A stretch of DNA of 64,000 nucleotides from Thereva unica (GCA_949987705.1 OX465282.1:41132039-41196038), one strand, 5' to 3'. Shown: positions 41,668 through 52,871, numbered from the stretch's first letter. A program made the numbers and translations. Notes: a model not told the origin generated them from the letters alone.

Positions 41668-43600
41668 TAGATAAGCTATGGGCGTTCTGGGCCACTTTTG
41701 TATGGAAATTTGTATGGGCCTCTAAATTCACATTTTCCGCCATTTTGGATTTTTGATGATCACGTCATCGCCTGAATATATACGCTTTTAAAAGCTCGTG
41801 AGCATAAAAGCTTGGGGATTCTGGACCACAAGTCCCCGTGGGGACAGTCATGGTCAGACAGTTTGTGACGTCACCATCGACGAAGTTTTATGTCAGTAGT
41901 GCCCGAGCGATTTGTATCTTGTTGAAACTTGATGATGTTGAGATGACGTGATCGCTTTTATATGTTTTTATTTTTTTATTCCTGAAGTTGAAAATGTTTA
42001 TTTTAAAAAAGTGGTGGGCCCGAGTAGGATTTGATTCCGAGCCCCACATGAAATTAATTGAAGCTTTAATGTCCACGGGGTGAAAAAGCTGATAAGAAGT
42101 AAGCATTTTTGAATGACTGAAATTGTCATTAGCGAAAAGCTTTGGATTGTTTACTGTTGTTGTTGTTGCTGTAAAGAACGAAAACGAATGTTGACATAGG
42201 TCTGGGTTTTTCTGTTAAGGGGATCGACTGGGTAAAATTTTTTATCTGGGCAAGCGCCTTGTTTGCTGCTGATTTATGATCGCCGGGTGGAATACTGAGT
42301 AAAATGGTGAAGTTGATGGTAATCTATTGATAATTAATTAATTGATTAATAATTGTACGATAAATGTTCAACTCTCTGATTGGGCCTATTATGCATCTGA
42401 GAATTGGGGATTCTGGACCACAAGGCCCCAGTTTGTATGAAAGGTAAGAGAAGGCCCCCTGTTTGTATGAAACGTAAGAAAAAAGATAAGCGTTAGTCAT
42501 GTAAAAAAAAATTTGTGGGTGCCCTTTTTGTTTGGGGAAAAATTTGTGGAAGTTCTAGACCAAGGTCCCGAGTTTGTATGAAACGTAAGAAAATGATTTT
42601 AAGAGAAGTAAGAAAATATATCCCTTTTTGTATGGAAAAAGTTGGTGGAATTTCTAGACCAAAGTTCCCAGTTTGTAGGAAACGTAGGAGAGAAGATAAA
42701 CGGTAGTCTGCAGTTTGTATGACCCATAGGAGAAAAGATAAGCGGTAGTGCCCTGTTTGTATGAAACGTAAGAAAACAAGATAAGCGGTAGTCAGATAGA
42801 AAGTAAAAACCGGTGCCCCGGGCCGCGATTATCACGTGACAACTATCATGTTGCTCGTTATCTGTTATTCATTACATGCAATATATAATAAACATAATAT
42901 ACATATAATTTTGCAGTATTTTTATTTTTTTATTCGTTCTCAAATGTAACAATGACAGTAATATATAATAAACACAATATAGATACGCGGCACTCATTGC
43001 CACTACTACATGCAGCGTAAGCCACGCCCACTCACACGGTTATGCGACACTTTGTCGCTTGGGCATCCCGGCTAACCGTTTTATTAGACGTTGTCACGTC
43101 AAAAAATTCGTGGGTGTTTTTTTGTATGGGAAAAAATTGGTGGAAGTTCTAGACCAAGGTCCCGAGTTTGTATGAAACGTAAGAAAATGATTCTTTCTTA
43201 AGTGAGGGCGTAGTGCCCAGTATAAAAGTCTTTTTGTGGAGGAAGATTTTTTTATATATATCATTTTTATGTCACAAGAAACTGTTTCGGCAGCTAAATG
43301 TCTTGTCGCATTCATGCATGTAAACATAATAAAAGCCGCCAACATCTAAAACGAATCATAACTACTTTTGGAGGAGGTTTGCAGTTCTTTTATTTATGTT
43401 GTTAAAAATGTGAAGTGCTCATGAAAATAAATTGAAGTTTGCCACAAACCCCGTGTTAAAGAATTCGCTTCAATTTCAGATAAGGAACATTCTAATTTTA
43501 AAAATAACTTTTCACATTTAGATGAACCGAATTTAAAAACTCTTGTATGGAATAAGAATAAGCAAAGCGAAAAATAAAAAAAAATATAAATAATTTTTGA
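41668..43600. other. Non-coding stretch with dispersed short repeats
   Basis: No gene supported. GATTCTGGACCACAAG occurs at about 41818 and 42409. The minisatellite-like repeats are listed separately. At 43086-43106 GACGTTGTCACGTCAAAAAA is the reverse complement of the motif at 9721, extending to CGTTTTATTAGACG, so a related Helitron-like terminus may lie here on the minus strand. 43196-43600 shows nothing I recognise. Confidence 0.4.
42410..42800. repeat. Degenerate minisatellite with TTTGTATGAAACGTAAGAAA core
   Basis: The core GTTTGTATGAAACGTAAGAA recurs about seven times at irregular spacing of about 40-70 bp, often followed by GATAAGCGGTAGT and preceded by GACCAAGGTCCCGA. A further copy is at about 43145-43195. 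The units are imperfect. Confidence 0.8.
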
Positions 43601-43619
43601 ATTTAGTTTTTATTTTCAA

Positions 43620-44015
43620 ATATTTTTTGTTTTGCTAATTACATTGAGAATCTTTAATCGTTTTATAATTTCTAAAGCTCTTCTTCCAGATGTATTGTTA
43701 TATTCCAATCTTAATTTATCCACTAATATATTAGGGTCTGTAGTTTCTAGAGTGTCATCATCATCATAGCTTTGGTCTTAGCTTTCAGACTTTAAAAAGT
43801 TATTCAATGGTGCTTGGGTGTTCAAATATGTCTTATTTTCACTCAACTTTGAAAATTTATTCTAGTTTCGCGCTCATCATCCTCATTAGAGGGTGTTAAA
43901 CGGGTCTTTCCATTCGATGTAATTTTGTTACAACTCTTACTTTTGAATGCATGCGTCAACCGCTTCTTATGACGCCGAAGGCTATCTCTACGACTAAAAG
44001 ATTTATTACACTCTA
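43620..44015 (-). pseudogene. C2H2 zinc-finger coding sequence, downstream half
   Basis: On the minus strand from 44015 the frame reads the second cysteine and the rest of a zinc finger (CNKSFSRRDSLRRHKKRLTH), then KSKSCNKITSNGKTRL and DDERETRINFQS before a TGA. Another frame shows DKLRLEYNNTSGRRALEIIK farther on, a likely continuation after a frameshift. The first cysteine of this finger lies 19 kb away at about 63140, beyond the BEL insertion. The gene was already decaying or was disrupted by that insertion. Confidence 0.7.
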
Positions 44016-45109
44016 TGTTACGGCGTCACTTTCCTAAAACCGGTTAAAGACCTGGTGTTAGGAGGTGATCGTCGTAATAATTAAAAAATAGCTGAAATGT
44101 AGGATAGGTGCCGGCTGCTCTAAATAAAAGAGTCTAAGGTCCGTTTGATACAAATATATTTCTCCTATAAATTATAAATTCTAATTAAATCTATGCTTAA
44201 AATTATCTCTACGTTACTCGACTTCTTTGCTTTAAAATAAAAATTTGAATAAAAATACAGCTGGTCTTCTCCAAATATTCCTTGAAGTACTGCCTCAATC
44301 AGGTAAATCCGCTGTGTATCCAACCTCGGGGGGGGTGCTTCAGGAGAAGAATTCCCACTAATCTTTAAATAAAATTATGAATTTTATTATTATTTAAATA
44401 TGGTTGGATATCCCAAACCATAAAAATTTCACTTTGCTTGATGAGTCTTGTATGGCTCTTGTCCTATACAAGCTCACGTGAAATCGCCTAAAACAGGTGT
44501 AAACCGGAGGAAGATCCTGGTTCAAACTTGTCTGTAATGAACTCACTAATGGTGTTATCAATTTATAACCAGAAGAATATACTGGTGCTCTCTACACAAT
44601 TTATATACAACAAAGTTGTGATAAATGGAGTAAATTTACTTCGCCGAATTGTTTACAACAATTTATAAATCAGAAAAAATATTCTGATGCCCTCTATGCA
44701 ACTTGTATATTACAAAGTTGCTAGAAAATGGAGTAAATTTACTTCGCCGACTTGGTTATAACAATTTATAAGCAAAAAATATTCTGCTGCACTCTATGCA
44801 ACTTGTATCTTACAAAGTTGCTAGAAATTAACGTAAATTTACTTCGCCGAATTGTTTACAACAATTTATAAATCAGAAAACATATTCTGATGCCCTCTAT
44901 GCAACTTATATATTACAAATGTGCTAGAAAATGAAGTAAATTTACTGCGCTGAATTGTTTATACCAATTTATATCCAGATGAATATTCTGGTGCACTCTA
45001 CGCAACTTGTATACAACAAAGTTGCTAGAGACTGGAATTGTTATTAAATCGAATTTAATAACTCCAATACCTGGCGGAATAATTCCAACCAGAGGACTTA
45101 AATTGCTTG
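44016..45109 (-). repeat. BEL 3' LTR, left segment
   Basis: Matches 61336-62429 of the 5' LTR. It ends at CTTG, the target of the gypsy insertion. It contains about five units of roughly 100 bp (about 44570-45040), each with GCAACTT...AAGTTGC able to form a hairpin. Confidence 0.93.
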
Positions 45110-46283
45110 TGTTATGTATATATTTTCGTTGTTGTTGGCCCTCTGAGGCTTCACCAATAACAATGTTAATTAACAACTTACTGCGATCTATTCTCCTCTT
45201 GTTGAATAATGTCTATTAAATACCAGACTGCATATGATGTACACACACTCGACTTTATTTATTTATTTTGTTATTTATATTTAGTAGTTTCCTTTTTTGC
45301 ACATTTACTCTGTTAGTCAAAGGGAATCGACCACTACTCAAAATTCGTTTTTAATAAAATTCTTTTATCTATCATTTATTTTATAACAATTAACAATAAC
45401 AAATTTATGTTACAATCATTTACTTTATAACATAACTCGCCTATTATTATTATTTACGTTAATAAATAACTCGCCACTTATTATCATTTTCTTTATGATA
45501 TAACTGGCCACTTCGTCTATTTTTATCAGTTACTTTATAATATAGCTTCGTCTATTTTTATTATTTACGTTAATATATAAATCGCCACTTCGTTTATTTT
45601 TATCATTTACTTTATAACATAACTCGCCTATTATTATTACGTTAATATATAACTCGCCACTTATTATTATTTTCTTTATGATATATCTCGCCTATTATTA
45701 TTACGTTAATATATAACTCGCCACTCGCCCGCCGCGCATGATGGTTAGAACAACACTTAATTACTTTAAAGTTTCACCCGCCGGTGGTGGCATGGAAAAT
45801 TGTCCACCGGCTGGGAAAAACTCGCCCTTGAATTCGTTCCCACCTGCGCAACTTGCTTACCGCGCGCTTCTCACGCGGCGCATTGCAAGTTGCGCTTGAT
45901 TATTGTTGGGTGGGTCAAATTACGTTCAAGAAAGTCAAAGTCAAGATCACTGTTTGCCAGAAAAGCTTGGGAAGGGTGCAAAGGTAATTGCGCACCTTGC
46001 AAATCTCACAAAATGCGCGCGGATTAGGTTACGTCTGGAACATTTGTTGAAGTGGAATTTTGTACGTTGAAGATTTGTCCGTTAAGGAATTTTGTACATT
46101 TGAAAATGGAAATTAGATAATTATTTTCCGTTTAGGATTTGTTGTTCGCAGGGAGCTCATATTGCATCAAACTCATTAACTGCGAATTTGATGTAAAAGG
46201 CTCCCTGTATGAAAGTATATGGGAATTTGTCTAAGGGCTCCGTTTTTCACCGAGAGAGACCCTTACAAATTCTGTATGTAACA
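45110..46283 (-). repeat. Gypsy-like 3' LTR (1174 bp)
   Basis: TG...CA ends. The segment 45420-45725 is built of repeated AACTCGCC (or close) boxes with ATTATTATT and TTTACTTTATAA spacers, about nine boxes. The distal part carries GC-rich CACCCGCCGG and a TTCGCAGGGAGCTC stretch. Confidence 0.93.
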
Positions 46284-46296
46284 TTCCTTCCCCCCT
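46284..46296 (-). other. Polypurine tract of gypsy-like element
   Basis: In element orientation AGGGGGGAAGGAA directly precedes the 3' LTR. Confidence 0.8.
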
Positions 46297-46755
46297 GGAA
46301 TAAGAGAATCGCTACGAAACGTAGTAAGTAGAGCGATTCTCTGTTTGGGTAGTTTGTGGTGAAGGTTTTGGGCTCGTCTCGCGAACTAGGGGGAGTTTAT
46401 GGGATTGACGTAGCGCAGGTGAGATTTTTCTGGCGATCTCTTCAACCCTTTTGTATGAAGGTGGGTTGGTAGAGTGAGGCGTAGTGACGCATTATAAGGA
46501 GGCGTGGTGAATGGCGGTATGGCGGCCCGATTTACCCTATGGTTATTGGGGTCCCAGGCCCTGGTTGTACTAATTGTATGGAAGAGGCCCTTGGTAATGT
46601 GTGGGATCTACTTAGAGGCCGCACCGCGTATCGTTACCTGTGAATAACTTTATGGTATTATCGGAGGTTATCGATGGTACTCCAAGGTTGATGGTGCTAA
46701 AGTTAGTTTCTTTTATTACCGGAAAGTAGGGTAGGACTTAAATGGTGGCGTAGAG

Positions 46756-49700
46756 TTACGTTTTATTTTCGTAAAACGGTTTCAAGCGATTATTATGGAC
46801 GGTGACCAATCTCCTATTTATTTTGATGGTAGTGTTTTCAGCGCTTGGGACTGACACTACTGTATAGGGCCCGACCCAGATTTGGGATAATTTATGCTTC
46901 CGAGCTTCGTTACGTAGGAGGACTTTGTCCCCTACGTGGAGTGTGAGTGGGCGTACGTTCCCATCATAATATGCCTTGGAGCGGTTCTTGCTGGCAAGTA
47001 GGTTCTTGCGGGCTAGGGCATAGGACTTTTGCAACTTATATCGGAGTTGATGGTAATAACTCTCGTGGTTGTAAAGTGGCTCCGGGTTGCGTTTAAGGTT
47101 GGACGGGACGTCGGCAATGAAACCATATAGGCAGTCCATGGGGGTAAGTTTGGTCCCCTCGTGTACGCTATTATTGTACACGAACGCTGCCGTGCGCAGA
47201 AACTGGTCCCAATTGTTTGGGCTCTCATCTACTATGGTACGTAGGTACTCGATCAGAGGTCTATGAGCTCGTTCTAGCGCGCCATTGGATTGCGGGTGGT
47301 AGGCTGAGGTCTGAAGTTTTTTAACTTTTAAGAGCCTACACACGCCCTTGAAGAGGTCACTCAGGAAATTTGATCCCTGGTCGGTGACTATTTGTTTGGG
47401 TATGCGATAGCGCGTGACGATTTCGTCGAAGAAAATTTGTGCTATCGTTTGGGCTTCCCCATTGGGAATGGCATACCAGTCGACGAATTTTGTCAGGTTA
47501 TCCTGGAAGGTTAGGATGTATTTATTTCCGGAATGGGTTTCTTCCAGGGGACCTACTACGTCTAAATAGACTTTTTCGAAGGGCTTTTCTGCTATGTCTG
47601 TAATAACCATGGGCATTCGGAATTGTCTAGAGGCCTTCATGGTTTGACATTTCTTGCACCTTCTTATGTAGCGGGTGATATCGCGAAACATGTGTCTCCA
47701 CCAATATTTCCGACGTACTCGATTATATGTCTTAACGACTCCCTGGTGTCCGCTGAAAGGGGAGTCGTGGTAGTCTTTCAGTATTGTAGTGATTTCTTCG
47801 GGACTTGTAATCACTTCAACTTTCCTTCGTAGCTCGCTGGAGCTATCCTTGGAGGCTTCGACGGGTTGGGGAATTTCCGTTCCCAAGTCTATTTCTTTAG
47901 GCCCTTCGTCGATATTGGGGGCTTCTGCAGTTGGAACGAGTTCGTCTTTTTCCTCATCCTGCATTTTTTGTGCCTGAGCCCTAGTGACCGCGTTGCATTG
48001 TTTCGGTCGTTCACTAGGAGGCAATGTATTCCCGTTTCTCTCGGGTGATATAGTTAGGGGTTCACCGGGTTGGTGAATTAGAGCTTCCACCGTGAAGGTA
48101 TTGGGCTCTTCTGCTCTTTGGGGAATCCGGCTGAGAGCATCAGCATTCGTATTGTATTTACCCGGTTTATACTCAATTTGGTAATCGTATTCGGACAGTT
48201 TATGGTGAAACCTAACGAGTCGAGTTGTGGGGTCCTTGACGTTGAAGACTCCCTTAAGAGGTTTATGGTCTGTATAGATCGTAAACTTTCGACCCATCAA
48301 ATAACACCTGAAGTTTTTAACAGCCCATACTATGGCTAGCAGCTCCTTTTCGACGGTGGAGTAATTGCGCTCCGCCTTGTTTAGAGTGCGACTTGCATAA
48401 GCTATGGGTTGGTCTTGGCCTACGATTCCTTGAGAGAGCACTGCTCCGAGTGCCTCACTGCTGGCGTCCGTTGTTAGATTGAACGGTTTTTCGAAATCAG
48501 GGTATATCAGCAGTGGTGGGGAGACTAAAGAACGCTTCACCGTTTGAAATGCTTCCTCGCATTTTGGCGTCCATGAAAATTTCACGCCCTTTCTTAGCAA
48601 ATTGGTTAGGGGGCGTACGATCTTAGAAAATTCTGGGATGAATTTTCTATAGTAGTTGGCAAGGCCCAAGAAGGACTGGACTTGCCTGACGGTACGGGGC
48701 GCCGGGAAGTTTTGGACACACTCCGTTTTTCTGGGGTCTGGTAGGGCTCCCTTTTCAGAGCATACATGACCCAGGTAGACTACTTCCTTTTTCAAAAATT
48801 GGCATTTCTCCGGTTGCAATTTGAGGTTGTTTTCCCTCAACCGGTCGAATATGCGTCGTAGTTTGGAATTATGGTCCTCAAGGTTCTTACCATAGATGAC
48901 TATGTCATCTAGGTAGACGAAGCATTCGAGGCCTTGTAGACCAGTAAGGACATAATTCATTAGTCGCTGAAACGTAGCCGGGGCGCCTTTTAACCCGAAC
49001 GGCATACGTTTGAACTCATAATGGCCATAGTTCGTGCTAAAGGCCGTCTTGGGGCGATCCTGTGGTTCCACTAGTACCTGGTGGTAACCACTGGCCAAGT
49101 CGAGGGTAGAGAAATATCTCGAGTGACCAAGCTGGTCCAGGATGTCCTCGATCCTTGGTAAGGGATACGCATCACCTATTGTCTTTTCATTAATTTTGCG
49201 GAAATCCACAACTACGCGCCATTTTTTCTCACCGTCGGGGCCCGGTTTTTTCGGTACCACTAGGAGGGGTGAGTTCCAAGGACTTTTGCTGGGTTGAACA
49301 ATATCGTTGTCCAACATCTCTTTCAATTGGTCATTTATGACTTGCCTTTGCGTTTCGGGCAATCTATACATTTTTTGGTTAATAAATTGGTCGTAGACCA
49401 TGGGGATCTCATGTCGTAGAGCTTCCGTGTAGGTTAGCTTGTCCCCTTTTAAATGGAATATGTCGGCATATTCGTAACAAAGATCCCGTATGGACCGCTT
49501 CTCGTCGGCCGTTAGAGGGTGGTCGAGGCTGAGTTCCTCGTCTAGCTGTTTGAAGCGCGTTTCACGCTCAGGGTCCGGATCCTCATGGTCCGGGAATATG
49601 TATCGTAGATGACGGATGGAATCGATTTCCTTTTCATTCGTTCCCAACTTCACTTTTGCCCTTTTTCCCTGGGGTATACCTTGCGGGATTGCACCATTAT

Positions 49701-50700
49701 TGGGTATACTTTGGAGTCTTGCGTTAGATGACGATGGGGTACTGGCGTTCCTGAGACCGTCTGGTTCAGAGCCTGTAAGATACTCACATACGTCATTAGC
49801 ATTCGTTGGAGACTTAGGGTTGTTGTTAGAGGCTAGGTGAATAGTCGTGTAGTCTTTGATTGGGACGAGCGTAAGGGATAGGCTCGTCAGGACTACTGGT
49901 TGGGTGTTAACGTTGATGAGACCAACATACACTGTTTTTGTTCCAGTTGGCAAGAGGGAATTGGCGAGGAATACTCCTTCGCTCGGCTCGTAAGATTCAC
50001 AGAGCATTTCCTCCTCTAATCTTAGGGGAATGGGGACCACCATTTGAGACCGGCTTGGTAGGCGAATGGATTTCTCCAATGCCACGTTATATTTGCCTGA
50101 ATTGGTCTCATAGTCGTTGGAGTTGTTTTCCAACCTTGAACCATCTAGAGATAGGCAGCTGGTATTCCTCTCTGAGGCTACCTGGGAGACACCACCGGGG
50201 TTTATCTCGGCTACTACGAGTTGAGATTCCCTAGTTTGGGTTTGCTCCTGCTGCTCTCTAGTGTTTGACTTGGCGGACCCATTGCGTAATGGAATTGCAA
50301 TTTCTACTGGGTTGATTTCCGTGCGAGGAAATCGCAGTGTTTGGTTTGGACCTTCGACGTTACAGTTTTTGGAAAGAAAGTCGTTTCCTAACAGACCATC
50401 GTTAGGGATTTCTTGTGTATTTTGCACAATTTGGAAGGTGCATGGGAGGGGGGCGTTTAGAATGATGTTCCCCTGACAGCTCCCTAATGTTTGTCCTTGG
50501 CCGTATGGCGTTTGTAGTGTGCATTTTTTAGTTGGATCTGGTAGGTTAGGATCCTTTAGTTTTTTATGTTTTAATATACTGACTTCAGCGCCGGTGTCCA
50601 CTGCTAGGTCGGCTTTGCCGTTAAGGCTTATGTCTAGAGGAAGAGTGACGAGTGGAACACTTGGTTCGGGTGCATGAGGCCCCCCTTTGGTAATATTTTG
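46756..50700 (-). CDS. Gypsy-like Pol (protease, RT, RNase H, integrase)
   Basis: The frame is open from the region of the gag stop to 46756 and lies in the -1 frame relative to gag, so it is probably made by -1 ribosomal frameshifting; no independent start is convincing. In order: retropepsin with LAVDTGAEVSIL (near 50600); reverse transcriptase with LDLASGYHQVLV, MPFGLKGAPATFQ and YLDDIVIYG (near 48900); RNase H with TTDASSEALGAVLS and YTDHKPLKGVF; integrase with the His/Cys finger (HQGVVKTYNRVRRKYWW, CKKCQTMK) and DDE residues in LDVVGPLEE, VTDQGSNFLSDLF and NGALERAHRPL. A C-terminal GDKVLLRNEARKHKLSQIWV stretch is the usual integrase tail. No internal stop is present. It is likely functional. 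Confidence 0.95.
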   Translation of the reverse strand, partial: QNITKGGPHAPEPSVPLVTLPLDISLNGKADLAVDTGAEVSILKHKKLKDPNLPDPTKKCTLQTPYGQGQTLGSCQGNIILNAPLPCTFQIVQNTQEIPNDGLLGNDFLSKNCNVEGPNQTLRFPRTEINPVEIAIPLRNGSAKSNTREQQEQTQTRESQLVVAEINPGGVSQVASERNTSCLSLDGSRLENNSNDYETNSGKYNVALEKSIRLPSRSQMVVPIPLRLEEEMLCESYEPSEGVFLANSLLPTGTKTVYVGLINVNTQPVVLTSLSLTLVPIKDYTTIHLASNNNPKSPTNANDVCEYLTGSEPDGLRNASTPSSSNARLQSIPNNGAIPQGIPQGKRAKVKLGTNEKEIDSIRHLRYIFPDHEDPDPERETRFKQLDEELSLDHPLTADEKRSIRDLCYEYADIFHLKGDKLTYTEALRHEIPMVYDQFINQKMYRLPETQRQVINDQLKEMLDNDIVQPSKSPWNSPLLVVPKKPGPDGEKKWRVVVDFRKINEKTIGDAYPLPRIEDILDQLGHSRYFSTLDLASGYHQVLVEPQDRPKTAFSTNYGHYEFKRMPFGLKGAPATFQRLMNYVLTGLQGLECFVYLDDIVIYGKNLEDHNSKLRRIFDRLRENNLKLQPEKCQFLKKEVVYLGHVCSEKGALPDPRKTECVQNFPAPRTVRQVQSFLGLANYYRKFIPEFSKIVRPLTNLLRKGVKFSWTPKCEEAFQTVKRSLVSPPLLIYPDFEKPFNLTTDASSEALGAVLSQGIVGQDQPIAYASRTLNKAERNYSTVEKELLAIVWAVKNFRCYLMGRKFTIYTDHKPLKGVFNVKDPTTRLVRFHHKLSEYDYQIEYKPGKYNTNADALSRIPQRAEEPNTFTVEALIHQPGEPLTISPERNGNTLPPSERPKQCNAVTRAQAQKMQDEEKDELVPTAEAPNIDEGPKEIDLGTEIPQPVEASKDSSSELRRKVEVITSPEEITTILKDYHDSPFSGHQGVVKTYNRVRRKYWWRHMFRDITRYIRRCKKCQTMKASRQFRMPMVITDIAEKPFEKVYLDVVGPLEETHSGNKYILTFQDNLTKFVDWYAIPNGEAQTIAQIFFDEIVTRYRIPKQIVTDQGSNFLSDLFKGVCRLLKVKKLQTSAYHPQSNGALERAHRPLIEYLRTIVDESPNNWDQFLRTAAFVYNNSVHEGTKLTPMDCLYGFIADVPSNLKRNPEPLYNHESYYHQLRYKLQKSYALARKNLLASKNRSKAYYDGNVRPLTLHVGDKVLLRNEARKHKLSQIWVGPYTVVSVPSAENTTIKINRRLVTVHNNRLKPFYENKT

Positions 50701-50705
50701 AGGAT

Positions 50706-52871
50706 TTATTGTCGGGCCGGGGTTTCTTGGTCCGACTGCGGGGAGTTTCCCGCTTGTTGTGATTCCCAGCGCTGTCTTTGATGACAGTCGTCTACTTGGT
50801 GACCACGTCTGTGGCAGAAATCACATCTATATCTAATATTAAACACTGACCTTGTGTTATTGGTTGCCTGTTGACGGTTATTGGGTTGGTTGGTTCCATT
50901 ATTCATGGGTCGGTTGTTTGGTTGTCTATTATTATTCTGGTTAGGGGGTTGTTGGTCGGAATAGCGATAATTACCCATAGGTTGTGACCGCGGGTCTGGG
51001 TAACGGTTGTTACCTTGGTACTGAGACCGCTGGTTGGGGTAACGATTATTATTATTATTATTATATGAAGGCCCCTGGTTTTGGTAGCGATTATTATTAT
51101 TAAATGACGGCCCCTGGTTCTGGTAACGATTGTTATTATATGAGGACCTTGTGGGTTCTATTGGTCGGGGGCAGTCCCTCGCGTCGTGCGAGTTGGACCG
51201 GCAGATTATGCAGAAGGGCGTGTTCTTACGTTTTAAACAGTCTGCATAAGTATGCCCTCTGTTTCTGCAGTAGCTACAGGTGATGTTTAAGGGTTTATTT
51301 TCATTTTTTGGAACGGGGCTTAAAGTTGTTACTTGGTTGGCGCTTTGTAGTGACGCCGGCGGTATTGTTTGTATCGTGTTTGCTGGGTTTGTGGGTGGGG
51401 CGTATGTTGTGTACATTACCTGTGGGCTTATCGGGCTCTGGAGTGTTGTTTGCGGCGTTGTTGGTGTTGGCGGGGCGGTATACTGAGTGTTTGTACTGGG
51501 CGTATGTGTTGGGGCTGTTTGATAGATATTTTCCGGCATATAGGTAGGGACTGGTTGTCCATAAGGGTTATATGCCGGTTGAGGCACTGTCATTTGATAG
51601 GAGGCATACATAGAATTTTGTTGCAGCTTCTCCATATCTAGTGCCTTTTGGGTTAGGCTGTCAAGTGTATCCTCTCCCAGAGTTAGTAGGTACTGGCAGA
51701 GGTGGGGGTTTGTAACCCCACTCCGCAGGGCATTTTTAGCGAAATCTTGCAGTTGGGCCTTTACGGCCGGTGCTGCCATCGCACCATATTTAGTGGTGGC
51801 CGCCTCTTCGCATAGTGACAACTGCTGTTTGATCCTAGTAGTATAGGCCGTGAGCGGCTCTAACGGGAACTGGCGTAATTGAATTAATCTATTAACCAGT
51901 TCTTGATATGTTTCCCTGGGAAGATAAGTCCTGTTTAGGAGGTTTTCTGCCTCCTCAAAAGTGGCGGGTTGGGAGGAGGCAATCAGTTGATAGGCCTCTC
52001 CCCGAAGCCTAGTTGGATAAATTTGAATGAAGGCGGCCTTTTCTTGTTCTGTCAGGCACTGTAGTACCCGACGGCAACAGCCTAGGAACATTTGTAGTTC
52101 AGTTGCCATCGTTGGGTTTTGGCCGCCAGAGAATAAAGGGACTAGTTGGGCCGTTAATTTGGCGACTTTAATATATTCGTCGGCCATGGCTGTAGGAAAT
52201 TCTTTTTGTAGTAAAGATTTGACAAGACGACTGTCTTGAAAGGTCGCCTCCTCTTCCTCTAGGAGGGACAAGGATCGGGTTGAGAGATCGACCCAATCCG
52301 CGAGTAGATCTATGGGCGCGTAATCGGGCTCAGGCGGTTCAGTGTTATCTTTACTTTCACAATGGTCCCTATCTTCTATGCTAACCTTATCTACTACCTC
52401 AAGGGGGCGTGGGAGACTATTTTTGAAATTGAGGAGGTCCTGTTTAAATTTTAGGGCCTCCTCTTTGAATGCTTCGACTTTAGCCTTTCTTTCTATGCTG
52501 GCCCTTTGGATTTGTTTATCCACGGCCTCAAAATGTACTATATTAAATTTTCCAGTCTCCTGCGCCCGCTTAAGTATGTATTCTAATCTTGATGTTAAAC
52601 CTACTTGTTTCTCTCCTTCTCCTAAGATGGTTCCACTTCGGAGACGTCTGGGGGATGTTTGGGGTGTTTCTGATGGGGTGGTTGTTGATTGCTGTGTTGA
52701 TATTGGTGTCGAGGTGATCCCTCGTTGGGTCCCCTGGCAGGACGATGGGGTGTCGTTGGCTTCTGATGAAGTAGAGGGGCCTGGTGTGGTTAAGTCCCTG
52801 GCTGGTGTTTGGTGGTCCCTCGGTGGGGGAGTCTCGTGTTTGTTGTTGTCCCCTTGTTGGCCCTCGGACAT
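50706..52871 (-). CDS. Gypsy-like Gag
   Basis: 721 aa from the Met at 52871 (MSEGQQGDNN). The N-terminus is Pro/Thr/Ser-rich, the middle (about residues 200-400) is an alpha-helical capsid-like region (VPLFSGGQNPTMATELQMFL, YQLIASSQPATFEEAENLLN). After it come a Pro/Thr-rich linker, two knuckles (CSYCRNRGHTYADC and CIICRSNSHDARDC), an Asn-rich repeat tract with NRYQNQGPS units, and a third knuckle (CDFCHRRGHQVDDC). It would form the particle and package the element RNA. The gag stop overlaps the -1 pol frame. Confidence 0.93.
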   Translation of the reverse strand: MSEGQQGDNNKHETPPPRDHQTPARDLTTPGPSTSSEANDTPSSCQGTQRGITSTPISTQQSTTTPSETPQTSPRRLRSGTILGEGEKQVGLTSRLEYILKRAQETGKFNIVHFEAVDKQIQRASIERKAKVEAFKEEALKFKQDLLNFKNSLPRPLEVVDKVSIEDRDHCESKDNTEPPEPDYAPIDLLADWVDLSTRSLSLLEEEEATFQDSRLVKSLLQKEFPTAMADEYIKVAKLTAQLVPLFSGGQNPTMATELQMFLGCCRRVLQCLTEQEKAAFIQIYPTRLRGEAYQLIASSQPATFEEAENLLNRTYLPRETYQELVNRLIQLRQFPLEPLTAYTTRIKQQLSLCEEAATTKYGAMAAPAVKAQLQDFAKNALRSGVTNPHLCQYLLTLGEDTLDSLTQKALDMEKLQQNSMYASYQMTVPQPAYNPYGQPVPTYMPENIYQTAPTHTPSTNTQYTAPPTPTTPQTTLQSPISPQVMYTTYAPPTNPANTIQTIPPASLQSANQVTTLSPVPKNENKPLNITCSYCRNRGHTYADCLKRKNTPFCIICRSNSHDARDCPRPIEPTRSSYNNNRYQNQGPSFNNNNRYQNQGPSYNNNNNNRYPNQRSQYQGNNRYPDPRSQPMGNYRYSDQQPPNQNNNRQPNNRPMNNGTNQPNNRQQATNNTRSVFNIRYRCDFCHRRGHQVDDCHQRQRWESQQAGNSPQSDQETPARQ

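Noticed and set aside
44570..45040. CRISPR-like or satellite array
   Set aside because: The units occur at the same place in both BEL LTRs and are part of the LTR.
46284..46755. Possible env gene of the gypsy-like element
   Set aside because: The interval before the 3' LTR is only 472 bp with no open frame of note.
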